DNA of 32,227 nucleotides from an uncultured Bacteroidales bacterium (GCA_946546175.1 CAMNNY010000164.1:1-32227); one strand, 5' to 3'; numbered from the stretch's first letter, positions 1 through 8,124 are shown. A program made the numbers and translations. Notes: generated by a model from the letters alone, not told the origin.

Positions 1-362
1 TGCTCTTCCTTCCACTCCCAGGCATACTTAAGGAATTCCTCACGCGTGAGATCTTCCTTGCTGATCCCCATACCCTTGAGCTTGGCGACCACCTTGTTCT
101 CGGTGGCGATACTTGCGTGGTCGGTTCCGGGGACCCAGCAGGCATTCTTGCCGTCCATGCGGGCCTTGCGGATGAGCACGTCGTTAAGGGTGTTGTTCAG
201 CACGTGGCCCATGTGGAGAATACCTGTCACATTGGGCGGCGGGATGACTATAGTATAGGGTTCGCGTTTGTCGGGTTCAGAGTGGAAGCACTTGTACCTT
301 AGCCAATAGGCGTACCATTTGTCTTCCACTTCAGCTGGATTGTATTTACTTGATAACTGCAT
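1..362 (-). CDS. valS: Valyl-tRNA synthetase, N-terminal part (truncated by window edge)
   Basis: Reverse-strand translation [91 protein letters not shown]; class I synthetase HMGH motif and PPPNVTGxLHMGH typical of ValRS. Confidence 0.93.
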   Translation of the reverse strand, partial: MQLSSKYNPAEVEDKWYAYWLRYKCFHSEPDKREPYTIVIPPPNVTGILHMGHVLNNTLNDVLIRKARMDGKNACWVPGTDHASIATENKVVAKLKGMGISKEDLTREEFLKYAWEWKEE

Positions 363-368
363 AGCTCA

Positions 369-395
369 CAAAGATAACTATTTTTAGTAACTTTG
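369..395. promoter_or_regulatory. Divergent Bacteroidetes -7 boxes: TATCTTTG (minus, 369-376) for valS and TAACTTTG (plus, 388-395) for the DUF3467 operon
   Basis: Two matches to the TAnnTTTG -7 consensus between divergent genes. Confidence 0.6.
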
Positions 396-415
396 CCGAA
401 ACGAAAATACTCTAA

Positions 416-742
416 ATGATGGAAAACAACGAAAAGCCCCAACTCAACATCGAGCTCAAGCCCGAGGTGGCAGGCGGAAACTACTCCAACCTGGCCGTCA
501 TTTCCCACTCCAAGACCGAATTCATCATCGACTTCGCCCAGATGATGCCCGGCATCCCCAAGCCCAGCGTGTGCAGCCGCATCGTGATGGCTCCCGAGCA
601 TGCCAAGAGGCTCATGAACGCCCTCATCGACAACATCGGCAAGTACGAGCAGCAGTTCGGCCAGATCAACCTCGGCGGAGCCACCAAGGGTACTTTCAAT
701 GTAGCCGACCTCCTCAATAACGGCAATGGCTCTAAATCTTAA
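416..742 (+). CDS. DUF3467 family protein
   Basis: 108 aa; EAxYSNLAVISHSxxEFIIDFAQMMPG...SRIVMAPEHAKRLMNALxDNIxKYE pattern typical of DUF3467. Confidence 0.85.
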   Translation: MMENNEKPQLNIELKPEVAGGNYSNLAVISHSKTEFIIDFAQMMPGIPKPSVCSRIVMAPEHAKRLMNALIDNIGKYEQQFGQINLGGATKGTFNVADLLNNGNGSKS

Positions 743-1253
743 GCAGATCAGGGCCTTTGCCCTGGATATCGACGGGGTCATGACCGATGGCGGAGTGCTC
801 GCCATGCCCGACGGCGACATCCTTCGAGTGTTCAACGCCAAGGATTCGTTTGCCCTCAGGATGGCGGCCCTCAATGGCTACGGGCTTGCCGTGATTACCG
901 GCGGACGCTCGCAGAGCATCTTCAAGCGTGCGCTGATGTGCGGAGTGCCCGAAGAGGACGTCTACCTCTGGTCACGCAACAAAGAGCGCGACCTGCGTAA
1001 GTTTTGCGAGGCCCACGGCTATTCCCTCGACGAGGTAGTCTACTTCGGCGACGACATCCCGGACGTGGATGCCATCAAGGCAGCCGGCATGGGGGTCGCC
1101 CCCTCGGATGCGTGCCCCGAGTGCATCGAGGCGGCCGATTTTGTCTCCGACTTCCCCGGCGGACACGGCTGCGTCAGGCAGACCGTCGAAATGGTGCTGA
1201 AGGCCCAGGGCAGGTGGAACTTCGATACCGACTCGTATGAGAAGCGTTTCTAA
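726..1253 (+). CDS. kdsC: HAD-superfamily phosphatase, KdsC-like (3-deoxy-D-manno-octulosonate 8-phosphate phosphatase)
   Basis: FALDIDGVMTDGG (HAD motif I), VITGGRS, VVYFGDDIPDVDAIKAAGMGVAPSDA (motif IV); overlaps the previous CDS by 17 nt. Confidence 0.88.
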   Translation: MALNLKQIRAFALDIDGVMTDGGVLAMPDGDILRVFNAKDSFALRMAALNGYGLAVITGGRSQSIFKRALMCGVPEEDVYLWSRNKERDLRKFCEAHGYSLDEVVYFGDDIPDVDAIKAAGMGVAPSDACPECIEAADFVSDFPGGHGCVRQTVEMVLKAQGRWNFDTDSYEKRF

Positions 1254-1830
1254 AAGGATCATACTCGCAAGCGGATCTCCGCGAAGGCGGGAACTGCTCG
1301 CCGGGCTCGATATCCCCTTCACGGTCGATACCGGCAACACCTTCGAGGAGTCCTTCCCTGCCGGCACACCGGCCCACGATGTACCCGTGCTCATGGCAGA
1401 GGGCAAATCGCACGGTTTCCCCCGCGCGCTCGACCCTGACGAGATTCTCGTCACGGCCGACACCGTAGTCATAGTCGACCGCCCGGGCAAGGAGCCCGAG
1501 GTACTCGGCAAGCCCCATTCGCGCGAGCAGGCAATCGGGATGCTTCACGAACTCTCGGGTCGCGAACACGAAGTCGTCACGGCCGTCGTAATCCGCTCCA
1601 CAGAGTGCGAAAAGAGCTTCTCGGTCAGCACCAAAGTCAGCTTCGGAGTATTGTCCGAAGACGATATCCTCTACTATGTAGATACCTACAAGCCCTTCGA
1701 CAAGGCCGGGGCCTACGGCATCCAGGAGTGGATAGGCTTTGCCGGCATCTCCGGAATCGAAGGCTCGTTCTACAATGTGATGGGCTTCCCTGTCTACAGA
1801 TTCTGGCGCGAACTGCAGTGCTTCCTCTGA
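1237..1830 (+). CDS. maf: Maf-like nucleotide pyrophosphatase
   Basis: RIILASGSPRRRELL N-terminus, VTADTVVIVD, GKP.S..QAIGML..LSGREHEVVTAV, DKAGAYGIQ. Confidence 0.93.
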   Translation: MRSVSKRIILASGSPRRRELLAGLDIPFTVDTGNTFEESFPAGTPAHDVPVLMAEGKSHGFPRALDPDEILVTADTVVIVDRPGKEPEVLGKPHSREQAIGMLHELSGREHEVVTAVVIRSTECEKSFSVSTKVSFGVLSEDDILYYVDTYKPFDKAGAYGIQEWIGFAGISGIEGSFYNVMGFPVYRFWRELQCFL

Positions 1831-3194
1831 AGTTTACATATCCGTTCAGGTACACCCCTCACCCGCTCGTAGTGGACGCTGCGAAGCGGCTCATCTCAGA
1901 AATAGACTCCGACCCCGAACTTTCCGGCATCTTCAGTGAAGGCAAGATGCTCGGTGTCATGGTCTGTGAGTCTCCAGACGGCTCGATGGTGACCCTGCGG
2001 GCTTTCTCCGGGCTCGCCGGCGGCCGCAGCACCCTTCCCGGCTTCGTTCCCCCGATCTTCGACACCCTCTCAATGCCGGAGCTATGGGGGTCATCAGAGG
2101 CGGATGGGCGTCTGCCCCTGCAACCGTCTCGCTTACGCTCGACCCCACCGTTCACTTCGTTCACGGTCCCCCCTCTTACGCGGCCGAGGGTGGCACGTGT
2201 TGCCGGGGCAGACGCCCACTCCGCCTCATCAGAACGCTCGGCTGCGCTCCAAGAACGGCTCTTTCGCAGTTACCGGGTTCACAATGCCCTGGGAGCCATG
2301 TCAGACCTAAAGGAGATTTTCGCGGAACGCGGACTTGTACCACCTGGCGGGACGGGCGAATGCGCGGGTCCTAAACTCCTCGAATACGCTTTTCGCCACG
2401 GTCTTAGACCGCTCGCCATGGGCGAATTCTGGTACGGCGCCTCCCCTTCCGGCGGCGAAGTTCGCGAACACGGCAGATTCTACCCTTCATGCACCGGCAA
2501 ATGCGGTCCGTTGCTTTCGTGGATGATGCAGGGGCTGGACGTGGAGGACAATCCCCTGCAGCGCCGCATCGACGATCGCGAGATACGGGTACTGTACGAA
2601 GACGAGGCAATTTTGGTCGCCTGCAAGCCTTCCGGCATGCTCTGTTCGCCAGGTCTAACGGGAGTTCCATCGCTTCAAGAAATACTCGAGTCAAGCCATG
2701 GTAAACTCTTCGAGTGCCACAGGTTAGATATGGACACAAGCGGCGTGATAGTCTACGCCAAGACCCCGGAAGCGCAATCCGTAATCCGCAGCCAGTTCGA
2801 GAATCGCGAAGTTCGCAAAACCTACCTTGCCCACCTTTCCGCCGGCCACCGTCCATGGAAAGGAAAACGCACGGGCACCATCGCCCTGCCTCTGGCTCCC
2901 GACTGGGACGACCGCCCGAGACAGAAAGTCGACCGCGAACACGGCAAGCAGGCGATTACGCAATTCGAGATTCTTGACATCTTCCCTGACGGTGAGATGG
3001 ACGTACGCTTCACTCCTCTCACCGGCCGTACTCACCAGCTGCGGGTCCACAGCGCTTCCCCGCTGGGACTTGGCCGTCCGATCAAGGGGGACGCCCTCTA
3101 TGGCAGCCCCGACGGCGGCCGACTCGAACTCTACGCCGAAACTCTCACCTTCCGCCACCCGGTGAGCGGAGAAACCGTCAGTTACACCATATAA
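1818..3194 (+). CDS. RluA-family RNA pseudouridine synthase with the N-terminal extension seen in Bacteroidetes; probable GTG start at 1818 (no suitable ATG nearby)
   Basis: FTYPFRYTPHPL...FSGLAGGRSTLPGFVPPIFD N-region; PPGGTGECAGPKLLEYAF; catalytic ECHRLDMDTSGVIVYAKT (RluA HRLDxxTSG); PLTGRTHQLRVH. Confidence 0.85.
   Translation: MLPLKFTYPFRYTPHPLVVDAAKRLISEIDSDPELSGIFSEGKMLGVMVCESPDGSMVTLRAFSGLAGGRSTLPGFVPPIFDTLSMPELWGSSEADGRLPLQPSRLRSTPPFTSFTVPPLTRPRVARVAGADAHSASSERSAALQERLFRSYRVHNALGAMSDLKEIFAERGLVPPGGTGECAGPKLLEYAFRHGLRPLAMGEFWYGASPSGGEVREHGRFYPSCTGKCGPLLSWMMQGLDVEDNPLQRRIDDREIRVLYEDEAILVACKPSGMLCSPGLTGVPSLQEILESSHGKLFECHRLDMDTSGVIVYAKTPEAQSVIRSQFENREVRKTYLAHLSAGHRPWKGKRTGTIALPLAPDWDDRPRQKVDREHGKQAITQFEILDIFPDGEMDVRFTPLTGRTHQLRVHSASPLGLGRPIKGDALYGSPDGGRLELYAETLTFRHPVSGETVSYTI
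2091..2233. repeat. 143-bp palindromic (MITE- or RPE-like) element inside the pseudouridine synthase ORF
   Basis: Imperfect terminal inverted repeats: TCATCAGAGGCGGATGGGCGTCTGCCCCTGCAAC (2091-2124) versus reverse complement of 2199-2233, TCTGATGAGGCGGAGTGGGCGTCTGCCCCGGCAAC; about 29/35 identical. Each arm contains a GGGCgtctGCCC hairpin. Confidence 0.75.
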
Positions 3195-3200
3195 AAGAAA

Positions 3201-3231
3201 TGCCCCTACAGCTATCTGTAGAGGCGTTTTT
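3201..3231. terminator. Rho-independent terminator downstream of the pseudouridine synthase gene
   Basis: GCCCCTACA-gctatc-TGTAGAGGC followed by GTTTTT. Confidence 0.7.
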
Positions 3232-3233
3232 AG

Positions 3234-3304
3234 AGGTGCCTAGCGGAATTGAACCGCTCTAACTGGTTTTGCAGACCAGTGCCTAACCTCCCGGCCCAAG
3301 CACC
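3234..3304 (-). tRNA. tRNA-Cys (GCA)
   Basis: Reverse complement GGTGCTTGGGCCGGGAGGTTAGGCACTGGTCTGCAAAACCAGTTAGAGCGGTTCAATTCCGCTAGGCACCT; 7-bp acceptor stem, anticodon loop CTGCAAA, T-arm GCGGTTCAATTCCGC. Confidence 0.93.
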
Positions 3305-3387
3305 AATTCAGTGCAAAGATAAATAAATTCTTTCAAAAACAAAGAAAACGCGCCTTCAAAAAAAATTTGAAAAAATTATTAAAAAAA

Positions 3388-3418
3388 TTTTGTAATTAAA
3401 TAAAATGTTGTACCTTTG
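3388..3418 (+). promoter_or_regulatory. Bacteroidetes promoter (-33 TTTTG at 3388-3392, -7 TACCTTTG at 3411-3418)
   Basis: Exact TAnnTTTG -7 box, TTTG-like -33 about 18 nt upstream, in A/T-rich DNA with no plausible CDS following. Confidence 0.75.
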
Positions 3419-3420
3419 TA

Positions 3421-3537
3421 CTCGGGTTGAGTAAGAGCTGGTTCTCAGCCGTCAGCCTATTGGTTATTAGTTTTAGTGTTATTAATTATGTGGTTAGTAT
3501 GAGTTGTTGCCGTGAGGTCACAACTCATTTTCTTTTA
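3421..3537 (+). ncRNA. Candidate small non-coding RNA (about 115 nt)
   Basis: Starts just after a consensus promoter and ends at a perfect 9-bp hairpin ATGAGTTGT/ACAACTCAT (3499-3528) followed by TTTCTTTT; no convincing ORF. Confidence 0.65.
3499..3537 (+). terminator. Rho-independent terminator of the candidate small RNA
   Basis: ATGAGTTGT-tgccgtgaggtc-ACAACTCAT followed by TTTCTTTTA. Confidence 0.75.
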
Positions 3538-3732
3538 TTATCCCCACCCCCAAAAAACTGCTATCCCCCCGTCATCGCCGGCCCCGCCCGGCGATCTTCT
3601 GATAAGAATTTGTACGACTCTGCCCCATCCCTGCTTCGCCCCGCGAAGCCTTCGCGTGTGGCAGGGCCTCCGCACCTCGCTCCCGGTTCCGCGCGAGTGG
3701 CGCGTGCGCCTGGTGCTCAGGCCAAGAAGTTC

Positions 3733-3868
3733 GCTCGGTGGGAGCGGAGGTTTTTGGCAGTTACACCGGTAGGCAGCCCGTTCCCGCTGGGCCGGTCGAT
3801 CTCGGCGACCCCCGCCGCACTCGTTAGGCCGGCGCGGTAACTGCCGAAAACCGACGAAACCACCGAGC
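3733..3868. repeat. Long imperfect inverted repeat (32-nt arms, 72-nt loop) in intergenic DNA
   Basis: GCTCGGTGGGAGCGGAGGTTTTTGGCAGTTAC (3733-3764) versus reverse complement of 3837-3868, GCTCGGTGGTTTCGTCGGTTTTCGGCAGTTAC; about 26/32 identical. Confidence 0.75.
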
Positions 3869-4022
3869 CCGCGGACACTCACGCCCGCGACTTGCTAATC
3901 GCGTAGGAGTGATGGTAGTACATACGAATTCAGGTGATTTTCGCGACGTAATGAAGGTAGCACCTTCGGATGCGCAGCGTCTCCACAAAAGACCGGAGGT
4001 TGCACATCTGACGCCCTTTTCC

Positions 4023-4048
4023 GTTAGTAAATCGGCCATTTTACTAAC
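4023..4048. repeat. Hairpin A: GTTAGTAAA-tcggccat-TTTACTAAC
   Basis: Perfect 9-bp inverted repeat. Confidence 0.85.
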
Positions 4049-4068
4049 CAAATCACCTTCGAAAACCC

Positions 4069-4104
4069 ATTCCGTCAGTAAAACAGCCAATTTACTGACG
4101 GAAT
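4069..4104. repeat. Hairpin B: ATTCCGTCAGTAAA-acagccaa-TTTACTGACGGAAT
   Basis: Perfect 14-bp inverted repeat, 8-nt loop. Confidence 0.9.
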
Positions 4105-4524
4105 TTCTCCCCAACAACCAATCCAACTGAAGAGGCATACTGCCGTTATTTTCAATCATCTGATAACCAGACAATTGCTGAAATGATCTCGCATTTCTGG
4201 AGTGATCATATCTGTTATCCACTAACACTCAGGCGGTTACGAATTACGCGCAATCGTGCGGCTGCAGATAGGAGAGAAGGCGCCAGATCGCGCTTCGCCG
4301 AGCTCGTCGGGGCGGTTCTATCATGGGGCAGCAGAGCTTCCCCCGACACCCCCTGCGGCCTTTTCGCCTTTCCGACTTTAGCTCGCGCAAAAGTCCCGCC
4401 CGGCCGGCGCTCTGATGAGGGCTTGTTACCCTCCGACCGGCCGCGCACGACACGATGCGCGGCCTCACAATGAAGAGGATGCGGAGAATGTGGAGCGAGG
4501 GAAATGGCTAAAGCCAAGAAAGCG

Positions 4525-4570
4525 GACCAAACCGTGCAACAAACGGAACACATACTTTTGGACGTGATCC
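4525..4570 (+). repeat. Exact 46-bp repeat, inverted partner at 31961-32006
   Basis: GACCAAACCGTGCAACAAACGGAACACATACTTTTGGACGTGATCC, identical to the reverse complement of 31961-32006. Confidence 0.95.
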
Positions 4571-4578
4571 ATTTTTAA

Positions 4579-4602
4579 GGGAGAGCGACATGCTCTCCTT
4601 TT
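4579..4602 (+). terminator. Rho-independent terminator directly after the 46-bp repeat
   Basis: GGGAGAGC-gacat-GCTCTCCT followed by TTT. Confidence 0.7.
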
Positions 4603-4646
4603 GCTTTGAGGTGCCTCTGGCACTACTATTTTTATAAAATTCTGTG

Positions 4647-4654
4647 TAATTTTG
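4647..4654 (+). promoter_or_regulatory. -7 box TAATTTTG upstream of the flavodiiron protein gene
   Basis: TAnnTTTG match 22 nt before the probable ATG at 4676. Confidence 0.55.
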
Positions 4655-4675
4655 TCGGGACAAAAGTGCATCAAC

Positions 4676-5857
4676 ATGAAAACCATCAGCGATTCAATCA
4701 TCTATATCGGGGCCGATGACCTCGACCTCGACCTTTTCGAGAGCCAGTATATGCTCGAAGAAGGCATGGCCTACAACTCCTACCTGATTAAAGACGAAAA
4801 AACGGCCATCATGGACACCGTCGATGCCCGTTGCGCCGGGCAGTGGAAGCAGAACCTCTCCGAAGCCCTTGCCGGCTCTCAGCCTGACTACCTGGTCGTC
4901 CACCACATGGAACCTGACCACTCAGCGCTGATCGCATGGGCGATGCAGACCTACCCGCAGCTCACACTGGTCGCTTCGGCCAAGGCCATTCAGATGCTTG
5001 GCCAGTTCTTCGGCACGGAAGCGTTCGAAGGGCGTACGCTCGCCGTAAAGGAAGGCGACACTCTCCCCCTCGGAGCCCATACGCTTACCTTCTACGCCGC
5101 TCCGATGGTCCACTGGCCGGAAGTGATGGTATCGTTCGAACAGAGCGAAAAAGTCCTTTTCAGCGCCGATGCTTTCGGCAAATTCGGCGCTCTCTCCAAG
5201 TGCGGATTCTTCGGAGAAGAAGACGACGACTGGGCCTGCGAAGCACGCCGCTACTACTTCAACATCTGCGGCAAGTACGGCACGCCTGTCCAGACGCTGC
5301 TACGGAAAGTATCCACTCTGCCCGTAAAGATCATCGCCCCTCTTCACGGCCCGATTCTTCGCAAAGACCTCAAAGAGTATCTAGACCTTTATAATATATG
5401 GAGTTCATACGGAGTTGAGACTGAGGGCGTTTTCGTCGCCGTCGCCTCCATCCACGGAGGCACTCTCGAAGCAGCCGAAAAGCTGGTCGATATCCTCAAG
5501 GCCAAGGGCTGCCCGAAAGTCGCTTTCTCGGATCTCACCCGCGACGACCAGGCAGAGGCCGTCGAAGACGCCTTCCGCTACGGCAAACTCATCGTCTGCG
5601 CCGCTTCCTACGATGGCGGCCTCTTCCCTCCCGCATTCAGTTTTATCCACCACCTGCAGGACAAAGCCTGGCAGAAACGCCGCGTCGGACTAGTCGAGAA
5701 CGGCTCTTGGGCTCCTTCTGCCGGAAGAGTGATGAAAGAACTCTTCTCGGGCATGAAGGAAGTTGAAATCGTAGAACCGCTTGTTACCATCCGCTCCAGG
5801 ATGAAAGACTCGGACCTTCCGGCACTCGAAGCGCTGGCAGAAGCAATACTCGCATAA
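4676..5857 (+). CDS. FprA-family A-type flavoprotein (flavodiiron protein)
   Basis: GMAYNSYLIKDEKTAIMDTVD; diiron motif HHMEPDHSALI; PMVHWPEVM; C-terminal flavodoxin-like region; start MKTISDSIIYIGADDLDLDLF preferred over the ORF-track start. Confidence 0.92.
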   Translation: MKTISDSIIYIGADDLDLDLFESQYMLEEGMAYNSYLIKDEKTAIMDTVDARCAGQWKQNLSEALAGSQPDYLVVHHMEPDHSALIAWAMQTYPQLTLVASAKAIQMLGQFFGTEAFEGRTLAVKEGDTLPLGAHTLTFYAAPMVHWPEVMVSFEQSEKVLFSADAFGKFGALSKCGFFGEEDDDWACEARRYYFNICGKYGTPVQTLLRKVSTLPVKIIAPLHGPILRKDLKEYLDLYNIWSSYGVETEGVFVAVASIHGGTLEAAEKLVDILKAKGCPKVAFSDLTRDDQAEAVEDAFRYGKLIVCAASYDGGLFPPAFSFIHHLQDKAWQKRRVGLVENGSWAPSAGRVMKELFSGMKEVEIVEPLVTIRSRMKDSDLPALEALAEAILA

Positions 5858-5860
5858 CAA

Positions 5861-5890
5861 AATCGCCCGGACTGGAAGCCCGGGCGAAAT
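5861..5890. terminator. Hairpin terminator between convergent genes
   Basis: AAAATCGCCCGG-actggaagc-CCGGGCGAAATTATTT. Confidence 0.6.
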
Positions 5891-5912
5891 TATTTAATCA
5901 AGCCTTCTTCTC

Positions 5913-8105
5913 TTAGTCGAGCGAAACAGGCGAATTGATGCTGAGCTGTTTGACTCTGGCCAGAGCACTCCAATCCTGGAGATAATAGCATGTGAAAGGA
6001 GTCGAACCTGTCAGCTTCACGGTTGCAGGACTCTGAGGCCTGCCCTCCAGACCTGCTTCTGTTGCCTTGCAGGTAAGATCGATGGTAATCTTACCGTTAG
6101 CAAGAGTAACAGAGCCGGAGACGGGATAGTAAGTGGTTCCCGTGAATGTGTTCTGCGCGTAGCAACGGGAAGATGCACCATATCTGAGAGGGATCAGAGC
6201 TCCGATCTTGGCCTCCGTGCCGAAGGTATAAGTACCATCCTGAACCGGAGTCGAGCAGAATCGGTTGTTGAAATTCTTCTCATAAGTGTAGTTCTCATCG
6301 GCAATAAGTCCAAGCATCACGCTCCATGTATCGTTGAAGTAAGAGTTGGAACCGATCGAGAAGACATTGCAGGCAACAGGATTGCTCTCGCCGTCAACGA
6401 TAGCGGGGAGCATGTTATTAGAGCTGTCGGCCCCGATATGGCTTCCATACCAGTATCCGATATAGACTGTTCCGGCAGCGCCGTCAAGCGATACGATCTC
6501 TGTATCGGCATCGATATGAGGTTTTGTAGCCTGATCGGTCGCCTTGCCAAGTACAACATTGACATCGATATTGAGGTCGAACTCATCTCCATATATCTGT
6601 TCAGTCCATTCATCATTCCATGCCCAGGGCTTAGCTTTGCCGGTGTACTTGAAATTGTACGTACCGTCAGAGTTCTTGGATATGGTTACACTGGTTCCTT
6701 CCGTGCTGACTTCAATGTTTCTTGAGTCGCCGTACAGATTGAAGCTGACATTGGTGAGCTGACCTGCCTGAGCAAGAAGAGTACCGTTCTTGTACTTGAG
6801 ATCAGGATCATTCTCCGGAGTAGAGAAGGTATAGGTTCCGACGGGAAGTTCATCGAGGTTGGCTTCACCTGCAGCGGAATAGAACGTGAACGAAGCAAAG
6901 CTGGCATTGGCTGCGTCTCCACCGACATAAGGAAGACGGACAGACACTTCCCAACCGTTCACTTTGGTCGTGAAGAAGGTCTCGTAATTGTTCTTCCAAT
7001 TGACCTGGCTGTATGTGGAGAAGAACTCTTCGGTAAGTTCAATCGCACCTGCATACGAGTAGTTGTGCTGAACACCTGCGGCATCGACAAGGATCGCAGT
7101 AATCTCGTATCCTTCCTCTGTCTGAGCGACAGTGATGGCGCCGTCGTAAATTACAAGTTCGCGTCCCTCGACGACAAGTCCGGTATAGTACTTCTCAGTA
7201 CCGGAGGAGGACTTGATCGAGAAAGTGTTGTCGGCATACTTACCGGCAGCGTCGATCTCATACTCGCCGGCAGGGATTACGTCGGTAGGATAGTACTCTC
7301 CTTCGAATTCATAGGTTTCTTCGTTGAACGTGAAACCGTTCTTGTTCAGAAGCAGAGTCACCTCGTCGCCCTCTTCGCTTACAAGGATGACCGCAAACTG
7401 CTGGTGGAGGTTCATCGTCCATGTCTCGGAATTGTAGGGTTCCTGGCTGTTGCTGAGGTAAACGGCCTCGGCACTCACGGTAGGAATCCATGCTGCCGAC
7501 TGAACGACCGTGTAGGTCTGTGAGTATCCGGGAGCTGCGATGGTGAAGCTGCCGGTACGGGGACCGAGTTCGGTGTTGGCGCTCACATGGACCTTGATCG
7601 TACCTTCCTTAGGAGCGGCTTTGGTGGCGGTCACCGTAATCCATGACGAATTCTCATCAGGAGTGACGGTATACTCAACGTTGGTCTTGACGGGGACGAG
7701 GAGGTCCTGGGCCTTGTCGTTGATGTTGAAGGTGAAACCGGTCTCAAGAACGGACTCAGTGCCCTGAACGACAGTGAAGACGGTCTTGGCAGATCCGACG
7801 GTGACGGTTACTTTTCCGCTGCGCTCTTCCCATGTATCGTTTTCCGATACGGAAAGTTTGAGGGTTACTTTCCCGGCCTCTCCGGAGGTCTGATCGGGAA
7901 CAATCCACTGCGAATCGCTTTCAGCAGTCCACGCTTTGGACGCGTTGAAAACGATTTCCGGAGCTGATGCATCCTTCCCCACCGTAAGGGTAGTACCCTC
8001 CAGGGTGATTGCATCTTCCGGCTCTACCGGCTCCTGCTGGCAGGAGACTGCAGCCAGTCCGATGAGGACCGAAACTGCGATTGACAAATACTTTTTCATA
8101 AACAT
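5913..8105 (-). CDS. BACON-domain lipoprotein (start 8105, or MKKYLS at 8099)
   Basis: Lipoprotein signal MKKYLSIAVSVLIGLAAVSCQQE; BACON-like repeats such as FNASKAWTAESDSQWIVPDQTSGEAGKVTLKLSVSENDTWEERSGKVTV. Confidence 0.8.
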   Translation of the reverse strand: MFMKKYLSIAVSVLIGLAAVSCQQEPVEPEDAITLEGTTLTVGKDASAPEIVFNASKAWTAESDSQWIVPDQTSGEAGKVTLKLSVSENDTWEERSGKVTVTVGSAKTVFTVVQGTESVLETGFTFNINDKAQDLLVPVKTNVEYTVTPDENSSWITVTATKAAPKEGTIKVHVSANTELGPRTGSFTIAAPGYSQTYTVVQSAAWIPTVSAEAVYLSNSQEPYNSETWTMNLHQQFAVILVSEEGDEVTLLLNKNGFTFNEETYEFEGEYYPTDVIPAGEYEIDAAGKYADNTFSIKSSSGTEKYYTGLVVEGRELVIYDGAITVAQTEEGYEITAILVDAAGVQHNYSYAGAIELTEEFFSTYSQVNWKNNYETFFTTKVNGWEVSVRLPYVGGDAANASFASFTFYSAAGEANLDELPVGTYTFSTPENDPDLKYKNGTLLAQAGQLTNVSFNLYGDSRNIEVSTEGTSVTISKNSDGTYNFKYTGKAKPWAWNDEWTEQIYGDEFDLNIDVNVVLGKATDQATKPHIDADTEIVSLDGAAGTVYIGYWYGSHIGADSSNNMLPAIVDGESNPVACNVFSIGSNSYFNDTWSVMLGLIADENYTYEKNFNNRFCSTPVQDGTYTFGTEAKIGALIPLRYGASSRCYAQNTFTGTTYYPVSGSVTLANGKITIDLTCKATEAGLEGRPQSPATVKLTGSTPFTCYYLQDWSALARVKQLSINSPVSLD

Positions 8106-8124
8106 AACTATTATGGTTTTAAAG

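Larger units (their letters stand above)
3955..4602 (+). repeat. Copy 1 of a mosaic non-coding repeat (second copy on the minus strand at the window end)
   Basis: Shares a diverged block at 4143-4252 and an exact 46-bp block at 4525-4570 with the reverse complement of 31961-32227; no credible CDS. Confidence 0.75.

Noticed and set aside
1605-1817. ORF-track N-terminal extension of the pseudouridine synthase
   Set aside because: Overlaps the well-supported maf gene in another frame; the recognisable protein begins near 1818.
3427-3840. 137-aa ORF whose first residues resemble a TM helix (SWFSAVSLLVISFSVINYVV), possible small toxin
   Set aside because: Needs a TTG start a few nt from the predicted TSS, runs through a perfect intrinsic terminator and then into Pro/Arg-rich sequence; the hydrophobicity is probably from T-richness.
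4023-4104. CRISPR-like array
   Set aside because: Only two hairpins in tandem, non-identical, no regular spacers and no cas genes in the window.
3824-4228. 134-aa minus ORF with repeated VSKxAxLLTE peptides
   Set aside because: The peptide repeat is produced by the DNA hairpins GTTAGTAAA/TTTACTAAC, which encode similar residues on both strands; not evidence for a protein.
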